Source: Globomyces pollinis-pini
Taxonomy: Eukaryota > Chytridiomycota > Chytridiomycetes > Rhizophydiales > Globomycetaceae
Direction of reading: 5' to 3'
NCBI GenBank assembly: GCA_025399215.1
Contig: MU621275.1
Location: 1 to 34,813 of the forward strand
DNA: 34,813 nucleotides
Position 1 is the first letter of the stretch. The number at the start of each line of letters is the position of its first letter. This document shows positions 11,228-20,998 of this stretch, one piece after another. The position numbers and the translations under genes are program-made. Below the pieces are notes generated by a model, which saw nothing but the letters and a program-made list of their open reading frames with translations, was not told the DNA's origin and did not search any database.

Positions 11228-13072
11228 ATGACAGAACTACTGAATGTTTTAAATGTCAAGAAGTCAAACAGAATACATGCCGAGGATATGAATGGTCTTG
11301 AGACCTACGACACTAAATTGGGTTCAACAAAGTTACAAACTAGGCGGAATACATATCAAAACTCACTTAATTCTCAAAGACCTACAATCAACGCGATTAA
11401 TTCCAAACTAATAGCATCCGCTGACAGATTAACTTCAGTTTATCATTTATCGTTCAGTCAGAGATGTAGGAATTTTATATCAAGTTCAATTGATACAGTA
11501 ACCAATCAATATCAAAAGCGCGTGAATTATAGCCAAGAAACATGTATATTCCTGATACTCTTACTGCCTATGATTTGGATAATCATAAGATTACTTTTAT
11601 TAGACGATAACATTTTTGATAGCAAAGATAGTCACTCTACATTAAGGCTTATAGCCATAATATCCGCTATAATTGCAGTTTGGTTTTGCAATCTTGTGAA
11701 TTATCGACTTTCTGAGCTATTACATATAGTGCGCGTTTTTAAAGGTTTCAGCACAGATTTACTAATTGATTAGGTACATTGGATAAAGTTAATATTAGGA
11801 AGAGCATCCGTTCAGACTATTGCGCTTGGAGCAATGGGGAATAACCGAAATCAAATGGCACGACTAAGTTGTAAAAATCTTATCTATTTAATAGTAGCAA
11901 TTTGTTTTTTTATATTTTTTCTGATCAATATGCTTTGGTTACAGATTATACCTGTTTCAACAGAGCAAGGTCAAGGCGATATTGAATCCATTGTTTTAGG
12001 GGTTAATTCTACGGCGTTGGATGACTATGAAGTGTTCTATCATGCCATTGGGGTAGAACACAGCTGTACCAATTGCAGTGGACTTACTATCTCAGAATCT
12101 TCTATCCTCTTACCAATAGTTTTAGACTTGGTATCTACAGATACATTATCAGAGGAAATTACTATAACGGTGGAGGATGATATGATTCACATTAATTCGC
12201 AATGCTTAGAAACCCTTCCATCCAATCCTGCTTCTTCAAATCAGATAAATATGACAATTGTAGATATTGTAATGTCAAATGCCTCAACTTTGGTTGTATT
12301 GGATGTGTACTCAACAACATCAACTAGATGCTTTGTGACACTCAGTGATTATTCTGGAACAGTAACACTAAGATATAATAGATCTGTAGAGGGCAATAAA
12401 ATGAAAAGGATAAATATTGACTCTATCAAATCCGTCAATTCTACCAGTGAAAATGATTGTGCTCCAGTTGGTCAGTATTGCCTGGGTCGTTCAGCGCGAG
12501 AGAACCTGTCTCACACATTGATAAGCTTTGCACTAGGCAATAGAAAAGAGTATATCATTTCAAATATTTATATTGATCAACAAATGTTTCCCAATCAATT
12601 AGATGCGCTATTTGAACTGGAAATCAGTAATTTTTTCAGCCTGCTATTACAATCAGCATCATTTCACTTCAAGGATAAATCAAAGTCAAAAACGGTTTCA
12701 ATTTATACTGATCAGGTGGCAATTAAAATTTCACAGCTTGTATGGTCCAAATATCTTACAGTTGGCCTAGGATTGATCACTGTTCTAACATTAACGATAT
12801 CAATATTACTCAATCTGATTAGATTGAATAGATACCCAGCCTTTGTTATAGGCAAAGTAGCATGCACCCTTAAACCTGGTCGCGCCATGTTTCTATCCTT
12901 ATCAGACTATATTGCAAAAATGGATACTGCTGATCATTTAGAAACTTCATGGCATTTACAGCCTTTAAAGTTCGGGGAAGACAAAAAAACCTTGACAAAA
13001 GCAATAGGAAGATTAAAGTACGATAACGCTACTGAAGTGACATATCCAAAACCTCGAAGGCAGTATATTTAA
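11228..13072 (+). CDS. Multi-pass membrane protein with Cys-containing ectodomain, paralog of the 4886-7435 gene
   Basis: Two exons (11228-11744, 11799-13072) join to 596 aa across a 54-nt tandem intron. The ATG at 11228 is chosen; the frame upstream has only a TTG. Layout matches the minus-strand paralog but with a much shorter N-terminal cytosolic region: two helices near residues 108-128 and 140-160, a third near 200-220, and a loop of about 260 residues with Cys pairs (CTNC, and C-x5-C before a conserved LSHTLIS/LSYSLLS element). A fourth helix follows, then a tail with KFGEDKKTLTKAIGRLKYD. Several N-x-S/T sites in the loop support a lumenal or outside position. The intron position differs from the paralog's. 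The two paralogs face away from each other across EMC1, as expected from an inverted duplication. Family not recognised. Confidence 0.75.
11745..11798 (+). other. Tandem double intron (29 + 25 nt, AG|GT junction)
   Basis: The 54-nt intron consists of two complete GT...AG units, 11745-11773 and 11774-11798. Each has a branch-like motif (ACTAAT and GTTAAT) before its AG. Removing only one unit shifts the frame and meets a stop; removing both restores the membrane-protein frame. Confidence 0.7.
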
Positions 13073-13135
13073 TATTCAATGTATTCAAAATAAACTGATT
13101 CATTTGCACTTTATTGAATTGTGAAAAATGAAAGG

Positions 13136-14048
13136 CTACAAAGCTTTCTGTTTCTCATCTTTTAATCCCATAAGCACAACAGAACCAAAAGCGATTTTGG
13201 CTACCATCTGTAGAATTTGACACCTTTTGTTAATACGAAACCCTTACCAAAGTTCACCAGTTTCATAACTGATAGTGTGAAATCGTTGTAATCCCCATAC
13301 AATTGCCACTACTATTTAACAATTGTGATAAATACCTCCATGGTTTCCCATGTAGCAAAGAATCTTTGACCACCAGATAGCTGATCTAGACATTGTAGCA
13401 CCAGTTTCTCCACTAGCACCAACTAAATGCATTTTTTCAACCAAAGGTACCCAAACTCCATAAGCAGAAACAGAAATCCATGCAAATCCAGCCGAAAAAG
13501 GGTTCTTAGTGATAGTGGATAGGAAACCAAAAATATAAACCATAGAGTTATATAATTGAGATTCAGTGCCAACACGTCTTGTTTTGGTGTATTCAGCAAT
13601 GATTTCAATCAAGATTGGAGTCATTAATAATTGTTCTAACCAATTTGCAACATCAACTGGCTAAAAATGATCAGATATCAAACAAATTCATTACTTGTCC
13701 ATTGAATCCTTTCAAAACGATAGACATACGTCCAGGTAAAATAAACGTATCGGTAATTCCCAACACAGTGCAGATAGATGCTAAAGCAAATGCAATACTC
13801 TTTTTTTCCTTTGATTCACTTGCTTGATAAGTCATGAAAAACATAGCTGCAGCACAAAAGAATGCGATTCCCGCAAAGATATATGACATATCTGCACTAC
13901 CACGATTGTAATGATAGTGTCCAAAATCAGGATTATTTTTCAAAAATACTATTGATCCAGCAGTAGCACAAATCCATATGGTTAATTGCTGTTTGACCAT
14001 TCTGTCTAATTGACTGCCCGTATCTTTTGTTACCGTCGCAACATCCAT
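13136..14048 (-). CDS. Orphan 8-TM microbial-type opsin, cyclase-less relative of the adjacent rhodopsin-guanylyl cyclase
   Basis: Four exons with introns 13661-13694, 13309-13335 and 13224-13247 (34, 27 and 24 nt) give 275 aa. The protein has an extra N-terminal helix (near 21-36) plus seven opsin helices, the enzymerhodopsin layout, and ends about 19 residues after the Schiff-base lysine with no enzyme domain. It aligns without gaps to the rhodopsin-cyclase over helix 3 and over helices 6-7. Visible residues: Glu127 at the Asp85 position of bacteriorhodopsin; Gln128 at Trp86; Asn124 at Arg82; Asn224 at Trp182; Gln252 at Asp212; Lys256 retained. The second intron sits at the same column and phase as one in the cyclase gene, showing common origin. 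Likely membrane photoreceptor or a non-canonical partner subunit of the cyclase; function is inferred. It is not a typical NeoR: the acidic residues expected at the Thr89 and Asp212 positions are Met and Gln. Confidence 0.87.
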
Positions 14049-14722
14049 CTCTTCGACAACTAAAGATTTAGTAGTAGTATTGGAATACCAGCGGGGTTGA
14101 TCATTTCTTTTGGGAAAACTTGAGAAGCATAGCTTATTTATGTGATGTTCGCCCCATTCTCCATGGTCGTAAACAAAGACACAGACGATAGTCGCAAGAT
14201 TTCCTTTCAGAACGCGGTAAATATAGCGCTCAGTAAGTAATTGAGAATTATTCTGGTAGGTCGGTCGGCAAACAGTAGGTAATTCACTAGATATTTCAAT
14301 AACAGAGGTCGTTGATGAGTAATTATGAGCTAGTTATCTCCATGTAAACATTTATTTCCTCACGTGTGACAAACAACCCACTGGCTACAATAGATACTTG
14401 AGGACAAGCAGTTCAATGCACACGATAGGGACTAATGATCTGAATATTATACTAATAACTTCCTAAATCTGAAAGAATACGATGTGAAGGATCAATATAT
14501 AAATTAGAAGAATGAGTGAACCATTTCTTTTATCCTTGATTTTATCCATCAACAGTACCTAGTCATGGTCGTTTGCCCACTCCCACTCACTCTGTAGGTG
14601 GATTGATTCTCAAGTTTTTTCCATGATGAGTAATGGATATCCACCCCAACAATACAAACAAATAGCAGGCGGACAATTGATATAAATTGATCATTTTAAA
14701 ATAACTTATACAAACCATTAAA
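14049..14722. promoter_or_regulatory. 674-bp divergent region between the two opsin genes
   Basis: Both opsin genes start here and are transcribed outward, so this region must hold both promoters. It is less AT-rich in its first half than most intergenic DNA in the window. I see no open frame that continues either gene and no named regulatory element. Head-to-head placement fits co-expression in the same cell stage, which is inference. Confidence 0.5.
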
Positions 14723-16360
14723 ATGTCAACGAAACGTAATTAAAATAATCTGATTAGTAGCAACATGGAAACAAAAAGTTGATGATATTACCAACAAAGA
14801 CGTAGTTAACACTGCATCATTAAACACTATCCAAAGAAATATTTATGCTTGGTAAGATTGGTCTTTCAGTTCTAATTCATTTAGGTTTATGATTATTGGG
14901 GTTTTAGCTTTCTATGCTGTTACCAAACGTCAACCAAAGTATGACAGAGAGGAATCGAATATGTGGTACTTTTACACAGCATCTGTATTTGCAATTGGTG
15001 TCTTCTTTGCATGTATTGCCTATTTTAGTGCCCGAACCAAAGAGAAGAAATCATTGGCTATGGTCTTATTCTGGTGTGATTTTATTGCCATGTCCACTTA
15101 CTTATTATCTGCTACTCGTATGACCCACGCTTTACGAGATATCAATGGTTATCCTGTGGAAGTTGCTCGTTATGTAGAATGGTTATCTACATGTCCTGTT
15201 TTAATCTTGTTAATCGGAGAAATTACCAAATGTCCTGAAATTGCTGCTGAAACTATGGAATATGATTATATCATGCTCATCTTGGGATTCATTGGTGCCG
15301 TTACTCGTGAACCAATCTCTTTCTTTTTCCAAATGGTATGTATGGCCTACTTTGCTTTAGTCATTTTTGGCCTAAACAAAATGTTTACCAAGGCTATTAA
15401 TGGCGAGACTGGATGCACCTTGGATCCCAACTCTCTCAAATCTGCCAAAATATTCACCTTACTTTCTTGGAATGCATGTAAGCTAGATCTCCATAACCAT
15501 TATAGTTGCTTTAAATTGGTTCTGCGTTCGATATGAGATCTACAGCTTTGCAACTGGTGAAATGCTTTTCGGTTTATCAGATATATGTGCTAAAGTATTA
15601 CTTACTTTAATTTTGGTCAATGCTACTGTCGAATCTGCACAAAATGAAAGAGTAAATGCATTATCTACCATTGCAAGTGATATGGAAACCGAATTGAATA
15701 ACTCGGATGCTTTACTTTCCAAGATGATGCCACAAGAAATTTTGGATCAAATCAAAGCTGGTAAAGCTACTGAAGCACAAGAGTATGATTGTGTCACCAT
15801 TTTCTTCTCGGATATTACCAACTTTACAGTTATTTCCAGTCAAACATCCACAAAAGAAATGCTTGCTACTCTAAATGCTTTATGGGTTGAATATGACAAG
15901 ATTGCCAAAAAATGGGGTATGTACAAGGTTGAAACTATTGGTGATGCGTACCTTGGGGTAACAGGTTGTCCTGAACGAGTACCAGACCATGCTATTCGAG
16001 CCACTCAATTTTCTGTTGATATTATGGCCATGATCAGTCAATTTAAAACTGCTATGGGATCATCTATTGCAATCCGTATTGGATTAAACTCTGGTCCTAT
16101 TACAGCTGGTATCTTGGGAACCGAAAACCCACATTGGTGTGTTGTTGGTGATACTGTCAATACAGCATCTCGAATGGAATCTACTTCCAAACCTATGATG
16201 ATTCATATTTCAGAATCAGTAAACAAAATATTTTTATTAACTTTAATAGACTCAAAAATTGATTGCAAAATCTGGAATATTTAACATTTCTGAACCAGAT
16301 GTTTTGAACATTAAAGGAAAGGGTTCCATGGTTACATACTGGGTACATGGTAGACTTTAG
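14723..16360 (+). CDS. RhGC: Rhodopsin-guanylyl cyclase fusion (light-activated cGMP synthesis)
   Basis: Five exons (introns 14736-14760, 14852-14884, 15478-15505, 16219-16249) give 506 aa. Helix 0 (residues about 32-48) and seven opsin helices are followed by a short coiled linker and a class III cyclase domain. Opsin residues: Arg130, Glu133 and Trp134 in helix 3, Trp230 in helix 6, Asp258 and Lys262 (retinal Schiff base) in helix 7. The cyclase has metal-binding Asp335 and Asp379. Glu375 (VETIGDAY) and Cys444 (HWCVVGDTVN) are the pair that select guanine, so the product should be cGMP. In Blastocladiella the homolog drives zoospore phototaxis through a cGMP-gated channel. The cytosolic N-terminus is only about 30 residues, much shorter than in that homolog. 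The first intron could end 3 nt earlier (22 nt). An AATAAA lies just after the stop. Confidence 0.93.
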
Positions 16361-16661
16361 AAAGAAAATAAAAAGTTGATTTTTATTTGGCATCTGATCT
16401 AGAGCACATGAATCTTTTCTAACTCATCAAATGGTGATAACAGATCACGTTGAGAGATAACATCTTTGATGATTAACTATGGATATATCATTGATGAAAT
16501 TTTGAAACGATTTTATACTATTTGAAATCTGAGATAAGTATGGACATTGTATAATTGATATTGATCGGTACATTTATAATGACTTTCAAATACAAATTTT
16601 AGAAAAGAATTAAAGTTTAATGAAAATTGAATTTATTGAAATAAGTAGTTTAAATTGTTTT
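16361..16661. other. Convergent 3' region between cyclase-opsin and PWP1
   Basis: This is an AT-rich interval of 301 bp between two stop codons that face each other. It contains an AATAAA just after the cyclase stop. Otherwise it looks like untranslated sequence; I see no gene. Confidence 0.5.
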
Positions 16662-18336
16662 TTAAACATGTTCCATGTTTTCTTCCTCAGAATAATCACC
16701 TTCCATGATTTCATCTTCAAACTCTTCATCTTCATCTGAATTAGGATCATTGTCAGAGTCCACTTGAAGGATTTCTTTGGCAGGTTTCGATCTAACCTTG
16801 GTGGTATGATCCAATTGATTTGGAGGGAATTGTTTACGAACGGCATTATTATCTTCAAGATTCCATAATACTACCTTGCCTTTACTTCCACCAATAGCGA
16901 GAATATAAGGTGAATCTGGTGAAAAGGTTGTGGAAAATACTTTTCCCTATTTTTGATTAGTGTAAAGTTTTCCCTTACTGCATCTAAATCTCGAGATACT
17001 AAGCATTTTGGTTTTGTATCCTGTAATGACCACACTTTAACTTGCTTATCAGCAGAACCTGTGACTAAACATCCAGGAATGTGTGGGTTAACGTCTAATG
17101 CAGAAACAGCAGAGTCATGTGCATGTAAAGTGAATAGTGCTTTAGATTTTGGATTCCTGACATCAAAACATTTAACAATCCCATCTTCTGTACTGACCTT
17201 TAATCGTGTTATTTCAAACTTTCACACTTACATAGAATCGTTCTTGATGGAAAGTATCCCACTTTATACACTCAACATCAGCAGTTAACTTCCATTCGGC
17301 TACTGTGTTGGAAGCTCTAGAATCAAATGCGCAAACCCTTTTATCATATCCTCCTGATACCAAAACACTTGGTTCGAATTTATTCCATACAACAGCTTGA
17401 ACTTTATCTTTATGATGATTAAATGAGGTCACTGCTGAATTAGGTCTAGTTAAATCCCATAATTTAACGGTAGTGTCTGCGGATCCAGTTAAAATTAAAT
17501 TTCGTTGAACTGTATTCCAAGAAATGGACATGACAGCATCGACGTGACGTTCAGCTTGAGGACGTTTTGCAACACGAGCAGGTCCAAATTTGCTTTTCTT
17601 GGACGTTGTACCCAAACTAGCATCAGGGATTTGACCCAAGATACAATCCGGAAACATGGAATCAACAGTGTCCAAGTCCCAAATCTCTACCTGTGGATCG
17701 AAAGTACCAATGGCAACATAATTTCCTGAAATATGAGTAATAGAAATGTATACCTTTGGTGTGAGTATCTGATTTTCTACCAACAGGGAAATCCAACCAC
17801 TCAATTGCCAATGGAAATGAAGGAAGTAAGATATCATGATGAACATAGAGGTTATCTTCTTCTGGTTCGTATAAATAGACTTCTAAATGTGATATATCAT
17901 CTTCAGTTTTGCAGGCAAGAATAAGATTGTCTGTTGGTTCAATATGCATTTCATCTAATTCTTCTTGGTCATCCAGCGCATCATCTAATTCAATATATGG
18001 ATCTTCTTTGTTGTTTGAATAATATGATAATCCTTTGATATTTGAGAACATTGGAGCACCAAATTGATTTGATGGTTCCTCCTCATCATAAGTATCCAAA
18101 TTATAAATTGCAAGTTCATCATCATCTTCCATTGGTTTATCATTTGAATCTTGTTCTTCTACACTATTACCATTTGCTTTGTCTTCATTTTCAGCATCTT
18201 CCAAATCATCTTTAGCCAACTGTAAATGCTGACCCATTTTCTCCTGCATTTTAATGAATTCTTCTTCAGTTAATTGTAATTTTTCTGGAGTTGCAGCAGC
18301 AGCTCCTTGTCGAACCCAAGACAATGCAGATATCAT
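16662..18336 (-). CDS. PWP1: Periodic tryptophan protein 1, WD40 nucleolar protein
   Basis: PWP1 proteins are nucleolar WD40 proteins needed for ribosomal RNA production and ribosome assembly. Four exons (introns 17726-17753, 17198-17231, 16947-16978) join to 526 aa, near the family's usual 500-575. The N-terminus MISALSWVRQGAA is characteristic, followed by an acidic stretch near residues 50-100. WD repeats come next: VAIGTFDPQVEIWDLD, then repeats around LTGSADTTVKLWDL, LVSGGYDKRVCAFDSR, and a CLVTGSADKQVKVWSL repeat encoded after the second intron. The C-terminus ends in a long Asp/Glu tail, common in nucleolar proteins. It converges with the cyclase-opsin and diverges from the SOG2-like gene. 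Identification is firm. Confidence 0.95.
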
Positions 18337-19031
18337 AGAGTGTTAAAGACAAAAAAAAAAAAAAAATATAACTTCAACACCGTGTAATGAGTATTGTTAC
18401 TACAACTCAAAATGTAACAACCACCATAATGTAACAACCAGCATAATGTAACAACTACCATATATTTGTAGTCATTGAAATAGAACAGTTTATTATACAT
18501 AGAATGTATACTTTATTAGTTTCAAAACACTAGTATCCATATTGTATCTTATATAACATCTCATTATCATTCCATTCCATTCACATATTGGTCTATGAAG
18601 AATTCATTAGGGTTCATTGGTTAGGGTTACTTTAATGGATTTTTTCTTTTTTTTTTCTTTACATTTTTAATGAACATTCAATTGAATGATGATTATATGT
18701 AATGAATTATTTTTCAGTTAAATGTTCATTACTATCGTGTTACTATTATCTACTATTTATTATACTAGATGTTAGTTTTAATACTTTTGACAGGGTTAAT
18801 ATGCTTAATGATGAACAACAATTATCAAGCTCAACAATCTTAGAAGCTTTGCTTTGTTGATGTCAACCACTACTTCTTCTTAATTCTGAAAGCATTCTTA
18901 TTACCCTGTCAAAGATTGAGTTATTTTTCTTTAGTTGCAAATTACTTGTTTGAGTATAGAAGCAACTTGAGTTACTTTTGTTGTTGAGTTTTATATTTTT
19001 TTTTCTTTGTTTGTTGCTTTTTCCAAATTCA
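18337..19031. promoter_or_regulatory. 695-bp divergent region between PWP1 and SOG2-like gene
   Basis: Very AT-rich. Near 18410-18463 there are three imperfect copies of a unit containing ATAATGTAACAAC. Near 18606-18630 there are two TTAGGG words, each inside GGTTAGGGTT-like context. An 11-bp inverted repeat (TAATGAACATT / AATGTTCATTA, about 50 bp apart) lies near 18668-18732. No gene is seen. The reading frame before 19032 that adds hydrophobic residues to SOG2 starts only from TTG and is not used. Confidence 0.5.
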
Positions 19032-20832
19032 ATGCACCATCAAAAATCAAAATCTGTATCTTTTCCAACGTCATCACAAATTATAGAAACACACGATGAT
19101 ATTCTAGATTATATAAAATCTGAAGCTGAAAAATTCGTAACTACATTCAATCTCGCAAATAGAAATTTAGTTCGTATACCAGTAATTCATTCAAATTAAT
19201 TTTAAAGGTCGAAATTCATCTATTAACTCAATTGGAAAGGTTAACATTTGATATCCCTCATTATTTTAGGTATAGTAATCAATTATCTAACATGAAAGGT
19301 ATTTACTAAATTACGCGTTTATAATTAGATTGGGTTTAAACAACAATCGTCTAACTTCATTACCTATACAACTAAATTCTTTATTACAACTGCGATACTT
19401 GAATTTACGATCGAATAGCTTGAAAGAATTTCCAATAATTGTATTGACTCAAAATTCACTAAACACTAGCTGGGTCAAATGAATGTCCTAGAAGTCCTTG
19501 ACGTTAGTAAGAATAAAATCAAGCGCTTTCCATCAGAAACTGACTTTGGGAATTTGATACAACTAAGGGTTATTTGCTTATTATTAACCATTTTCAGGTA
19601 ATCATAAATAATTAACTTGGAATTATAGGTAATATTTTATGATTGATAACAATATTAGGTACTCTCGATTTCAAACAACAAAATTCAACAACTACCAAAA
19701 TACCTTCACCAAATGTCACTATTGAAAGGTATATTATATTAATCGTTGACGCAACATCTAGTGTTCAAATTGGGTAATTGTTTGTGATATTGATTAAGTA
19801 GGCCACAATCCGTTGGTTTGGCCCCCGAATGATCTTTTACAGCCAGAGGTATGATATTGAACAACTAAACATCATCTAGCAAGAATCGGATCAAGAAGTT
19901 TGGCTCACTGCTTTGAGAGATTATATCAGAATCAATGGTATAAATCATAGATTAACATGATAGATCCACCACAGTTACAGCAAAGACAAACACTGTTAGT
20001 ATCGGATTCCACACCAAGTTCCAGAAGTTCATCTCCGATATCAAATTTACTATATCGAACCAGTATAATTGAATCACATTCTTGTCAACAGAACGTGAAT
20101 TTATTCCTTAGTACATTTCAAATACCATCTTTTACAAAAAAAGATCGAGATTTATTAGAAAATTTTGTTTCAATACTCTATGGTGTCACTGAAATTCATT
20201 CGATATCATCCAGTTTGTCGAAATTAATTTTCTTTCAGAAACCTAGATTATCAAAATCACAATTAGAACTGGAATCACAAATATTAGAACAAAAAGTATC
20301 CAGCTTAATAATCACATTTCAAGATATTATACAATCAACACTGACTTTACATGTCTTGAATGATTTGAAAACAAAGGTTATTGGAATGATAAAATCAACT
20401 AAAAAATTGATTATTACCGTTTCTGAAATATTTGATCAACAAATACAAAGTTTGGTTATTCATCCAATGACTTTGAATTCTATGATGGCATCTTGGTCAA
20501 AATCAAATCAAACATTGAATGATACATTGATGAATACAAAACTATCATTAACTATTTTACCAATTGCAAAAAATCTCAAAGTATTTGAAAAACTATATAC
20601 ATTACTATTAACATTAAAATCAAGATTTGGACCGATATTAACAGATAAAGTTAACATGATTCTAACAAAAACTATCGAATACTGTTTCTTGGGTGATATC
20701 AAACTACTTGATAGTGTCATTACTTTACTCACCAGTTGTCGTAAAGTAGGAAAAGGAAAAGAATTCATGACCGTTTGTGGTGATATTGCCAATGAAAGTC
20801 AAATTGTTGCCAAATATTTCAATTCAAATTGA
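19032..20832 (+). CDS. SOG2: SOG2-like leucine-rich-repeat protein of the RAM pathway
   Basis: SOG2 proteins act with the NDR kinase Cbk1 and Mob2 in fungal polarity and cell separation. Nine exons (19032-19181, 19208-19239, 19329-19440, 19470-19568, 19659-19728, 19762-19773, 19802-19848, 19880-19937, 19964-20832) join to 482 aa with no stop. The first half is a run of leucine-rich repeats with motifs such as LGLNNNRLTSLP, LNLRSNSLKEFP, LDVSRNKIKRFP and LSISNNKIQQLP, closed by GHNPLVWPP. The second half is the SOG2 domain (residues about 195-480), Ser-rich at its start and then helical. Two introns are triple units (89 and 90 nt), and exon 6 is only 12 nt. The protein is shorter than yeast SOG2. 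Exon choice rests on the repeat pattern and is consistent throughout. Confidence 0.87.
19240..19328 (+). other. Tandem triple intron in SOG2 (30 + 29 + 30 nt)
   Basis: The 89-nt intron is made entirely of three GT...AG units: 19240-19269, 19270-19298 and 19299-19328, joined AG|GT twice. The middle unit has a clear CTAAC branch motif. Leucine-rich-repeat continuity (LERLGLNNN) requires removal of all 89 nt; keeping the middle unit as an exon breaks the frame. Confidence 0.75.
19569..19658 (+). other. Tandem triple intron in SOG2 (29 + 31 + 30 nt)
   Basis: The 90-nt intron splits exactly into 19569-19597, 19598-19628 and 19629-19658, each starting GT, ending AG and holding a TTAAC or ATAAC branch motif 8-12 nt before the AG. 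The flanking exons read IQLR|VLSISNN only when all three are removed. Confidence 0.78.
19762..19773 (+). other. 12-nt microexon of SOG2
   Basis: Four codons' worth of sequence lie between a 33-nt intron (19729-19761) and a 28-nt intron (19774-19801). Including it gives the repeat LLKVFKLGHNPLVWPP, exactly the leucine-rich-repeat pattern. Skipping it removes four residues of the repeat core without changing the frame. Confidence 0.75.
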
Positions 20833-20998
20833 AATTTGTCATGTATCTCTTTACGTTGTTGATCATCAAGTTATTGGATTGGAATTGTAAATATAATAAA
20901 TGAATCAGTAATTATAACATCAATTGGGAAGAATTTTATTGATTATCAAATCAGTTTGTATCAACAACAACAATAGTTTTCATTTGGATATATATTTT

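Noticed and set aside
13136..14048. Calling the orphan opsin a NeoR-type near-infrared rhodopsin.
   Set aside because: NeoR carries a cyclase domain and three acidic residues near the Schiff base; here two of those positions are Met and Gln and there is no cyclase.
8000..14048. Functional link between EMC1 and the opsins because EMC inserts rhodopsins.
   Set aside because: EMC1 is a housekeeping gene and adjacency alone is not evidence.
19240..19730. Reading the SOG2 gene as a decayed pseudogene because of many stops.
   Set aside because: All stops fall in short GT-AG introns, and the joined exons give a regular leucine-rich-repeat pattern with an exact codon count.
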